Part shown: one piece after another, positions 57,594 to 64,000 of the stretch
How the letters are laid out: each line of letters starts with the position of its first letter
How positions within the stretch are numbered: the first letter of the stretch is position 1
From: Microbacterium maritypicum
GTDB lineage: Bacteria; Actinomycetota; Actinomycetes; Actinomycetales; Microbacteriaceae
DNA: 64,000 nucleotides
NCBI RefSeq assembly: GCF_041529975.1
Contig: NZ_CP168030.1
Coordinates: 2,232,001-2,296,000 of the forward strand
Direction: 5' to 3'
Notes under the pieces: model-generated
What the model was told of the DNA's origin: nothing
Seen by the model: only the letters and a program-made list of their open reading frames with translations
The model's database searches: none
Position numbers and translations under genes: made by a program

Positions 57594-58688
57594 ATGCTCG
57601 ACAGTGTGATCGACGGACACAACGACCTGGCGTGGGCGAGCAGGACCCTGCTCGGGTACGGGGTGGAGGAACTCGCGGACGGCGTGCCGTCGACGCAGAC
57701 CGACCTTCCCCGGCTCGCGATCGGCGGGGTGGCCGGACAGTTCTGGTCGGTATGGGTCGATCCGGTGCTGCAGGGCGCCGAGCAGGTCGTCGGAACGCTG
57801 GAGCAGATCGACTTCGTACACCGTCTGGTCGACGCGCACCCCGAGCGCCTCGCCTTCGCGCGGACCGCAGCGGATGTGCGCCAGGCGATGGCGGAAGGGC
57901 GGATCGCCTCGCTCATCGGCATCGAAGGCGGCAGCCAGCTCGGCGGTTCGCTCGCGGTGCTGCGCCAGTACGCCCGTCTGGGCGCGCGGTACATGACGCT
58001 CACCTGGTCGCGGACGACCACCTGGGCCGACTCCGCGACCGACGACGCGCATCACGGCGGTCTCAGTGCGTGGGGCCGCGAGGTCGTGCGCGAGATGAAC
58101 CGCATCGGGGTCCTCGTCGATCTCTCCCACGTGGCCCCGACGACGATGCGTCACGCCCTCGAGGAGACCACCCGCCCCGTGATGGTGAGCCACTCCGGTG
58201 CTCTCGCCCTCTGCGATCACCCGCGCAACGTCCCCGACGACGTGCTCGCCGCGATCGGTGCCCAGGGCGGAGTGGTGATGGTCGCTTTCGTGCCCACGTT
58301 CGTCTCGCAGGCCCGCCGCGACTGGTGGGAGGCCGGAGGCGAGGGCGAGGCGCCGGCCGTGAGCGTCCGCGACGTCGCCGATCATCTCGACCACATCCGA
58401 CGGGTCGCGGGACCACACGCCGTGGGCATCGGCGCGGACTACGACGGCACGGACGCGATGCCGGACGGGCTCGCCGACGTCTCCGGCTACCCGGTGCTGT
58501 TCGCAGAGCTGCGAGCGCGGGGATGGTCGGAGACCGACCTCGCCGGCCTCGCGCACGAGAACGTGCTCCGGGTCCTGGAGGCCTCCGATCGCGATCACGA
58601 GTCCTTCCTGGCAGGGCGGGCCGCACCGCCCGCGACCGCCGCGCTGGTGCCCGCCGTCGATGTGTCGACGCGGGAGGGAGCGCTGTGA
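57594..58688 (+). CDS. M19-family membrane (renal-type) dipeptidase
   Basis: The 364-aa TIM-barrel zinc dipeptidase has its binuclear metal site as H9 and D11 (DGHND), E111 (GIEGG), H179 (DLSHVAP) and H200 (VSHSG). GIGADYDGTD near the C-terminal third is also conserved. Renal-type dipeptidases accept dipeptides with a D-residue at the C-terminus, which fits L-D dipeptides from peptidoglycan or other D-peptides. There is no signal peptide, so it acts in the cytoplasm. It overlaps the next gene by 4 bp. Confidence 0.93.
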   Translation: MLDSVIDGHNDLAWASRTLLGYGVEELADGVPSTQTDLPRLAIGGVAGQFWSVWVDPVLQGAEQVVGTLEQIDFVHRLVDAHPERLAFARTAADVRQAMAEGRIASLIGIEGGSQLGGSLAVLRQYARLGARYMTLTWSRTTTWADSATDDAHHGGLSAWGREVVREMNRIGVLVDLSHVAPTTMRHALEETTRPVMVSHSGALALCDHPRNVPDDVLAAIGAQGGVVMVAFVPTFVSQARRDWWEAGGEGEAPAVSVRDVADHLDHIRRVAGPHAVGIGADYDGTDAMPDGLADVSGYPVLFAELRARGWSETDLAGLAHENVLRVLEASDRDHESFLAGRAAPPATAALVPAVDVSTREGAL

Positions 58689-59398
58689 GCCCGCGCGTGC
58701 TCGTCGTCGTCAACTCCGCGAGCTCCGGACCGCGGCGCCTCGGGGCCTGGCTCGTCGACCGCGGCATCGCGGTCGACGCCGTGGTCGCAGCGGAGGAGGA
58801 GCTCCCCGCCACTCTCGACGGCTACGCCGGACTGGTGCTCCTCGGCGGCGGCCTGATGCCGGACGAGGACGACCGTGCGCCCTGGCTCGCGGTCGAGCGC
58901 GCGCTCGCCGCCGAGGCCATCGACCACGACCTCCCGACGCTCGGCATCTGCCTGGGCGCGCAGGTGCTCGCGCACGTGGCCGGAGGAGAGGTGAAGGCGA
59001 AGACCGGCCCCGTCGAGCGCGGGGCGACGCACATCCGTCCGACCCCGTCCGGCCGGGAGGACGCGGTGATCGCGACACTCGGCGACGGTGCCCCGATGAT
59101 CGAGAACCACCAGGACATGATCACCCGTCTGCCGCCGCGGGCGGTGCTGCTCGCATCCAGCGACGCCATCGAGATTCAGGCCTTCCGGCTGGGGCGGCAC
59201 GTCCGCGGCGTGCAGTTCCACCCGGAGGCCTCGGCCGCCGATCTCGCCCGCTGGGACGATGCCGCCTTGCGCGGAGAAGGACGATCCTTGGCGCGCCTGA
59301 TCGCCGCCGCCGAGGAGGTCGACGCGCACAACACCGAGGTCAGCCGTGCGATCGTCGAGGCGTTCGCGGACGAGATCCTGGTCGGAGGGCGCGGGTGA
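58685..59398 (+). CDS. Class I glutamine amidotransferase-like protein
   Basis: The 237-aa protein has the complete triad of a class I amidotransferase: C89 in GICLGAQ, H179 and E181 in GVQFHPEAS. No synthetase partner domain is present. Standalone members include gamma-glutamyl hydrolases and amidases. Because the operon handles D-peptides, hydrolysis of a gamma-glutamyl or amide bond (for instance gamma-D-Glu linkages) is one possibility, but nothing in the sequence proves it. The GTG overlaps the dipeptidase stop, and its stop overlaps the next GTG. Confidence 0.82.
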   Translation: MSPRVLVVVNSASSGPRRLGAWLVDRGIAVDAVVAAEEELPATLDGYAGLVLLGGGLMPDEDDRAPWLAVERALAAEAIDHDLPTLGICLGAQVLAHVAGGEVKAKTGPVERGATHIRPTPSGREDAVIATLGDGAPMIENHQDMITRLPPRAVLLASSDAIEIQAFRLGRHVRGVQFHPEASAADLARWDDAALRGEGRSLARLIAAAEEVDAHNTEVSRAIVEAFADEILVGGRG

Positions 59399-60915
59399 AC
59401 ACGGCGGCCGCTCCGCTCGCGACGACGACGGTGGACCGCGCCCTCCGGCGCGGGCTGGACGAGAGGGCGCGTCGGACCGCCCCCGCATCGATCGTCGCCG
59501 TGTGCGAGCGCGGGGAGGTGCGGGGTGTCCGCGCCCACGGACATCCGCGCGCCGACGCCGCGACGACGAGTCGGGACACCGTGTTCCGGATCGCATCGAT
59601 GTCGAAGAGCTTTCTCGCCGCGACGGCACTCGCCCTGCGCGACAGCGGCGCCCTCGATCTCCATGCCCCGATCACCGAGTATCTCCCCGCCGTGCGCGCC
59701 AGGCACCGGGGCGCGGATGCCGTGCTCACCGGAGACCTGCTGCTCTCCAACCGGTCGGGGCTCGGCGAGGACAACGCCTGGGTCGACCGCCACCTGGGCG
59801 ACTCCCGAGCGGAGATCGCTGCGCTGTTCTCCGAGGGGATGCTGCTCTCCGCCGCGCCCGGAACCACGTACCAGTACTCCAATCTCGGGCAGTCGCTGGT
59901 CGGCGCGGCGGTCGAGGCCGTCACCGGACGAGCCGTCGAGGACGTGGTGCGGGAGACACTGCTCGAGCCACTGGGACTGACGAGCACCGCCCATTCGGCC
60001 GACGGCTATGCGCACGACACCCTGGCCCGCGGCTTCCGCACCTTCGACGACGGCGCGACCTTCCACCCCGAGCCGTATGTGCGCACCGGCGCCCTCGGTT
60101 GCATCGGGAGCATGTTCAGCACCGTGGACGACATCGCCACCTGGATGTGGTTCCTCGGTTCGGCCTTCACCGACGATCCGCTCGCGCCGCACGTGCTCGC
60201 TCCCTCCTCGCGGAGGGAGATGCAGCAGCCGCGGACACCCATCGACGTGCCATCGGGGATGTTCGACGGACGCGACCTCGCCGGTGCCGGCTACGGGTAC
60301 GGACTCTTCGTGGAGCAGGACCGGCGGTTCGGCCGCATCGTGCAGCACTCCGGGGGCCTTCCGGGCTTCTCCGCCCACATGCGCTGGCATGCGGCGACCG
60401 GCATCGGCGCGGTGGCGTTCGGGAACTCGGACGAGTTCGGTGCACGGCGTGTGGCCGGTGCCGCACTGCAGGACGCGCTCGACGGTGCCGACGCGCCGTC
60501 GGCCGTGGTGCGGCCGTGGCCGGAGACCGTGACCGCGGCACGGGCGATCGATGACGCCATCCGAGAGGGCCGATCCGCCGCCGAGTATCCGGGCCTGGCC
60601 GATCACGTCCTCGAGGATGTGCCGCCGGGCATCCGTGATTCCCGCCTTGCGGCCCACATCGCCACGATCGGCGGCATGCACCCCGTTCAGAAGCCCTTCG
60701 CCGAGCGGGTGATCGCATCCGCCACCGAGGCCGAGCTGCTCTGGCGGATCGCCGGGGAGAGGGCGGACCTGCGCGTGCAAGCGCGCCTGGTGGGTGTGCC
60801 CCGGCCTCGCGTGCAGAACCTGGATGTCGCCGTCATCGTCCACGGCGAGACGAGGACGAAAGACGAGATCGTCTCGCCCGCCGACCGCCATCGCATCGTG
60901 TTCGACGGGGAGTGA
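59395..60915 (+). CDS. Class C beta-lactamase-fold serine hydrolase (D-aminopeptidase / esterase-like)
   Basis: The 506-aa protein has S68-M-S-K71 (SxxK), Y161-S-N163 (YxN) and H318-S-G320 (third motif) in the order of the class C beta-lactamase/S12 family. A C-terminal extra domain of about 150 residues follows (from around residue 345), as in D-aminopeptidase-type S12 enzymes. There is no signal peptide. It could remove N-terminal D-residues from imported peptides (inference). The GTG 59395 overlaps the amidotransferase stop by 4 bp; a 95-bp gap with a promoter follows. Confidence 0.85.
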   Translation: MNTAAAPLATTTVDRALRRGLDERARRTAPASIVAVCERGEVRGVRAHGHPRADAATTSRDTVFRIASMSKSFLAATALALRDSGALDLHAPITEYLPAVRARHRGADAVLTGDLLLSNRSGLGEDNAWVDRHLGDSRAEIAALFSEGMLLSAAPGTTYQYSNLGQSLVGAAVEAVTGRAVEDVVRETLLEPLGLTSTAHSADGYAHDTLARGFRTFDDGATFHPEPYVRTGALGCIGSMFSTVDDIATWMWFLGSAFTDDPLAPHVLAPSSRREMQQPRTPIDVPSGMFDGRDLAGAGYGYGLFVEQDRRFGRIVQHSGGLPGFSAHMRWHAATGIGAVAFGNSDEFGARRVAGAALQDALDGADAPSAVVRPWPETVTAARAIDDAIREGRSAAEYPGLADHVLEDVPPGIRDSRLAAHIATIGGMHPVQKPFAERVIASATEAELLWRIAGERADLRVQARLVGVPRPRVQNLDVAVIVHGETRTKDEIVSPADRHRIVFDGE

Positions 60916-60969
60916 GGAGCCCCGGAGCCGCGGGGGGCATGCTTTTCGACCCAGTCCAAGAAATCGCCG

Positions 60970-60975
60970 TAGAAT
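60970..60975 (+). promoter_or_regulatory. -10 box before the second peptide transporter
   Basis: TAGAAT lies 35 bp before the solute-binding protein ATG at 61011, giving a leader of about 29 nt with GAGGAT as the ribosome site. The second transporter can therefore be expressed apart from the racemase operon. Confidence 0.45.
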
Positions 60976-61010
60976 AGACGCATCCCGCCCCGTCCGTTCT
61001 GAGGATCGTC

Positions 61011-62624
61011 ATGCCCGCAAAACCCGTGCGCCGTCTCCTGCCCTTCGCTGCGCTCGCCGCCGCCACCGCCCTGGTGCTGAGCGCCTGCGCGGCCCCTGCC
61101 TCGGAAGGCGAGGGCGAGGGAGAACTCGTCTGGTCCATCGAGGGCGCGAACCTGTCCGCCGGGCACATGGACCCGCAGATCAGCCAGCTCGACGTGTCGG
61201 GCATGGTGCAACGGGCGGTGCTCGACTCGCTCGTCTTCCAGGAGACCGACGGCACATTCACGCCGTGGCTGGCGAAGGAGTGGGAGGTCTCGCCGGACAG
61301 CACCGAGTACACCTTCACGCTCCGCGACGACGTGACCTTCACCGATGGCGAGCCCTTCGACGCGGCGGCGGTCAAGGCGAACTTCGACCGCATCGTCGAC
61401 CCCGCGACGGTTTCGGCGCAGGCGGCGAGCATGATGGGCGCGGCCTTCTACGAGGGCACCGAGGTCATCGACGACCACACGGTGAAGGTCTCCTTCACCC
61501 AGCCGTACGCCCCCTTCCTGCAGGCGGCCAGCACGCCCCAGCTCGGGTTCTACTCGCCGGCAGTGCTCGAGGAGTCAGCCGACAAGCTCAAGGCGGGCGG
61601 CCCCGGCATCACCGTCGGCACCGGTCCGTTCGAGCTGACCGAGTACACGCCCGACCAGGAGCTCGTGTACACCCGCAACGACGAGTACGCCTGGGGCCCG
61701 CACGACACGAAGGCGCCGAAGTTCGAGACGCTCCGCGTCGAGATCCAGCCCGAGGCCTCCGTACGCACGGGCGTGGTGACCAGCGGCGAGGCCGACCTCG
61801 CCAGCAACATCCCGCCGAACCTCGCGCAGGACCTCGGCGACGGGGTCACGGTCGACTCGATCGAGTACCCCGGTCTGCCCTACTCGCTGTACCTCAACGA
61901 GAAGTACGGCGCCTTCGCCGACGAGAAGGTGCGTCAGGCTTTCGCCCGCGGCATCGACATCGACGCGGCGGTCGAAGAGATCTACTTCGGACAGTTCCCG
62001 CGCGCATGGAGCATCCTCGGGTCGACGACCCCGGGCTACGACTCCTCGCTCGAGGGCAGCTGGCCGTTCGACCAGGACGCCGCGAACGCGCTTCTCGACG
62101 AAGCCGGATGGACCGAGCGCGACACCGATGGCATCCGCATGAAGGACGGCGAGCGGCTGTCGGTGCGCTGGATCGCCTGGACGCCGGTTCCCGACGACCG
62201 CGCGGCGCTCGCCAACGCGATCCAGTCCGACCTCAAGGGGATCGGCTTCGAGGTGAAGCGCGAGGTGCTCGAACCCGGCGCCTACAACGCGCAGTACGAG
62301 CCGAAGACGTTCGACCTCACCGACTGGGGTTTCTCGGGCGTCGACCCCGACCTGCTGCGCAGCCACCTGCACACCGACGGCATCCAGAACGCGTCGCAGG
62401 TGAGCGATCCCGAGATCGACGCACTGCTGGCGCAGGCCGTGGCCAGCAGCGACCAGGACGAGCGCGACGAGCTCTACGCGCAGCTGCAGCAGTGGAACGC
62501 CGAACACACCGCCATCGTGCCGCTGTACAGCCCGTCGGCGATCACCGCGGTCGGCGAGCGCGTCGAGGGACTGCAGTACGACCTGTACGGTCGACCGCTG
62601 TTCTACGATGTGACCGTCGGCTGA
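61011..62624 (+). CDS. Peptide ABC transporter substrate-binding lipoprotein
   Basis: The 537-aa family 5 solute-binding protein has a lipoprotein signal peptide (KPVRRLLPF, hydrophobic core, lipobox LSAC with the Cys at about residue 25). Typical blocks are PWLAKEWEVSPDSTEYTFTL, VRQAFARGIDIDAAVEEIYF and TDWGFSGVDPDLLRSHLH. It is thus anchored by lipid, unlike the first binding protein of this locus. It is the first gene of a transporter operon that runs off the right edge. Substrate probably peptides, possibly D-containing (inference). Confidence 0.92.
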   Translation: MPAKPVRRLLPFAALAAATALVLSACAAPASEGEGEGELVWSIEGANLSAGHMDPQISQLDVSGMVQRAVLDSLVFQETDGTFTPWLAKEWEVSPDSTEYTFTLRDDVTFTDGEPFDAAAVKANFDRIVDPATVSAQAASMMGAAFYEGTEVIDDHTVKVSFTQPYAPFLQAASTPQLGFYSPAVLEESADKLKAGGPGITVGTGPFELTEYTPDQELVYTRNDEYAWGPHDTKAPKFETLRVEIQPEASVRTGVVTSGEADLASNIPPNLAQDLGDGVTVDSIEYPGLPYSLYLNEKYGAFADEKVRQAFARGIDIDAAVEEIYFGQFPRAWSILGSTTPGYDSSLEGSWPFDQDAANALLDEAGWTERDTDGIRMKDGERLSVRWIAWTPVPDDRAALANAIQSDLKGIGFEVKREVLEPGAYNAQYEPKTFDLTDWGFSGVDPDLLRSHLHTDGIQNASQVSDPEIDALLAQAVASSDQDERDELYAQLQQWNAEHTAIVPLYSPSAITAVGERVEGLQYDLYGRPLFYDVTVG

Positions 62625-62649
62625 ACCGCCGGCTGAGCGGAAGGCTGGG

Positions 62650-63597
62650 GTGGTGAAGGCTGCTCTCGTCCGCGTCGCCGGCCTCGCTGCATCCGTCGTC
62701 ATCGTCCTGTGGGGCGCCGCCACCGTCGCGTTCCTCGCGTTCCGGGTGATCCCCGGTGATCCCGTGTCGGTGATGCTCGGCCCCCAGGCGCAGGTCAGCG
62801 AGGCGGTGAAAGACGGGATCCGCGCCGACCTCGGGCTGGATCGGCCGCCGCTCGAGCAGTACGTCGGCTTCATCGGGCAGCTGGCCCGCGGAGACCTGGG
62901 CGAGTCGTACCAGCTGCGGTTGCCGGTGTCCGAAGTCATCGGACGTCAGCTCGGCGCGACGGTGCAGCTCTCGGCGCTCGCGCTCCTCATCGCCCTGGTG
63001 CTGGCGCTCTCCGTCGCGGTGCTGGTGCGCGGCCAGGTGGCTCGTACCGTCGCCGCGGGCATCGAACTGGTCGTGCTGTCGTCACCCGTGTTCTGGATCG
63101 GGCTCATCCTGCTCAGCGTCTTCGCCTTCGGCCTGGGCTGGTTCCCCGTCTCGGGGGCGCGGAACCCGGCCACTCTCGTGCTGCCGGCGATCACCCTCGC
63201 CCTTCCGGTCGCGGCGTTGCTGAGTCAGGTGCTGCGGGACGGCCTGATGCAGGCGGAGCGGATGCCGTTCGCGGAGACCGTGCGTGCCCGCGGTGCCAGT
63301 CCCTCGTGGTTCACGGTGCGTCATGGGCTGCGTCACGGCGCGGCCTCCGCCATCACGCTCGCCGCGTACCTCACGGGTTCCGTGCTCGGTGGGGCCGTGC
63401 TCGTCGAGACCGTCTTCGCCCGGCCGGGACTCGGTCGCGTCACACTCGCCGCGATCAGCGACCGGGACCTTCCGGTCATCACCGGCATCATCCTCCTGAG
63501 TGCACTCGTGTTCGCCGTCGTGAACCTCGTCGTCGAGCTCGTGCACCCGCTGATCGATCCGCGCGTCCGAGCGGCCCGATCCGGAGGCGTCCGATGA
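62650..63597 (+). CDS. Peptide ABC transporter permease (DppB type)
   Basis: The 315-aa permease has an N-terminal helix followed by FRVIPGDPVSVMLGPQAQ, the DppB/OppB signature, and LGLDRPPLEQYVGFIGQLARG. The EAA-like loop reads TVRARGASPSWFTVRHGLRH, and SVLGGAVLVETVFARPGLG closes the core. GTG 62650 or the adjacent in-frame GTG 62653 is the start. It overlaps the next permease by 4 bp. Confidence 0.92.
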   Translation: MVKAALVRVAGLAASVVIVLWGAATVAFLAFRVIPGDPVSVMLGPQAQVSEAVKDGIRADLGLDRPPLEQYVGFIGQLARGDLGESYQLRLPVSEVIGRQLGATVQLSALALLIALVLALSVAVLVRGQVARTVAAGIELVVLSSPVFWIGLILLSVFAFGLGWFPVSGARNPATLVLPAITLALPVAALLSQVLRDGLMQAERMPFAETVRARGASPSWFTVRHGLRHGAASAITLAAYLTGSVLGGAVLVETVFARPGLGRVTLAAISDRDLPVITGIILLSALVFAVVNLVVELVHPLIDPRVRAARSGGVR

Positions 63598-64000
63598 AGC
63601 GCGCACAGCGCGTGCTGCTGTGGGCGGCCGCGGCAGTGCTCGCCGTGATCGTCTTCGCCGCCGTCTTCCCCGGAGTGCTCGCGACTCACGATCCGCTGCA
63701 GACCGACGTGCGCTCGGCGCTGCTCCCGCCGAGTGCCGAGTATCTCTTCGGCACCGACCAGAGCGGTCGCGACGTCTACTCACGCGTCATCTACGGGGCG
63801 GGGCGCTCGCTGGGAATCGGGTTTCTCGCCACGGCGGTCGCGCTGGCGGTCGGCCTCGTCGTCGGTGCTCTCGCCGGGGTCGCGCCCCGGGCGATCGACA
63901 CCACCGTGATGCGGGTGAATGACGTGCTGATGGCTTTTCCTGAGTTCCTCGTCGCTCTCGTCGTGGTCGCGGTGCTCGGACCGGGGCCGGTGAACATCGC
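63594..64000 (+). CDS. Peptide ABC transporter permease (DppC type), cut by the window edge
   Basis: The first 135 codons are present. An N-terminal helix (about residues 8-28) is followed by LLPPSAEYLFGTDQSGRDVY, the typical DppC/OppC entry motif, and the start of the membrane domain (GRSLGIGFLATAVALAVGL, then RVNDVLMAFPEFLVALVVVA). ATG 63594 overlaps the upstream stop by 4 bp. The ATPase gene or genes should lie beyond the edge. Confidence 0.9.
   Translation, partial: MKRAQRVLLWAAAAVLAVIVFAAVFPGVLATHDPLQTDVRSALLPPSAEYLFGTDQSGRDVYSRVIYGAGRSLGIGFLATAVALAVGLVVGALAGVAPRAIDTTVMRVNDVLMAFPEFLVALVVVAVLGPGPVNI

Overview
The window reads as chromosomal DNA from a high-GC actinobacterium, most likely a Microbacterium-like member of the Microbacteriaceae. 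Evidence: uniformly GC-rich codons, the uvrA-uvrC-rapZ-whiA block, RbpA, a ClpP1/ClpP2 pair, a trigger factor with a Lys/Ala tail, and many genes whose -10 box lies 6-7 nt before the start codon, implying leaderless mRNAs. No phage, insertion sequence, CRISPR array or rRNA was seen.

Layout. 0-4.9 kb: end of a sulfonate/nitrate-type ABC transporter, acetyl-CoA synthetase, MetY and a CoA-binding protein, all joined by 4-bp stop/start overlaps. 4.9-9.4 kb: coaE, a Tat-secreted protein, uvrB, a TfoX-domain protein, and an OhrR-like MarR regulator divergent from a small CxxC protein. 9.5-13.6 kb: MoxR/DUF58/DUF4129 operon. 13.6-20.4 kb: uvrA, uvrC, rapZ, whiA (yvcK is missing from its usual place). 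20.4-25.7 kb: an unknown protein, sodA, gap-pgk-tpiA, secG, rbpA. 25.8-31 kb: a membrane-anchored HEVGH protein, tRNA-Gly, tRNA-Pro, tig, a TPR protein, clpP1-clpP2. 31-35.3 kb: a deoxyribose operon (SorC/DeoR regulator, deoC, aldehyde dehydrogenase, and an aldehyde dehydrogenase-like protein lacking the catalytic domain). 35.4-43.1 kb: clpX, a GyrI-like protein, M3 peptidase, an ArsR-type regulator behind four 14-bp-spaced repeats, and valS.

43.2-64 kb is the most interesting part: a dense locus for peptides that contain D-amino acids. A leftward operon encodes a peptide ABC transporter (solute-binding protein, two permeases, fused double ATPase), an S66 LD-carboxypeptidase-like enzyme and two class A beta-lactamase-fold proteins. 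Just upstream of it, also leftward, is an M20 deacylase. A divergent rightward operon encodes a GNAT N-acyltransferase, an HTH-less RpiR-type SIS protein, an enolase-superfamily N-succinylamino acid racemase, a class IV aminotransferase, an M19 dipeptidase, a class I glutamine amidotransferase-like protein and a class C beta-lactamase/D-aminopeptidase-like protein. A second peptide ABC transporter follows and runs off the window, and a DmpA-type P1 peptidase lies on the other flank. GNAT + racemase + M20 are the three enzymes of the known irreversible D- to L-amino acid conversion (N-succinylation, racemisation, desuccinylation). Here they sit inside a peptide-import and peptide-cleavage locus, which suggests scavenging of cell-wall-type peptides. 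Assignments come from motifs read by eye; no database search was run.
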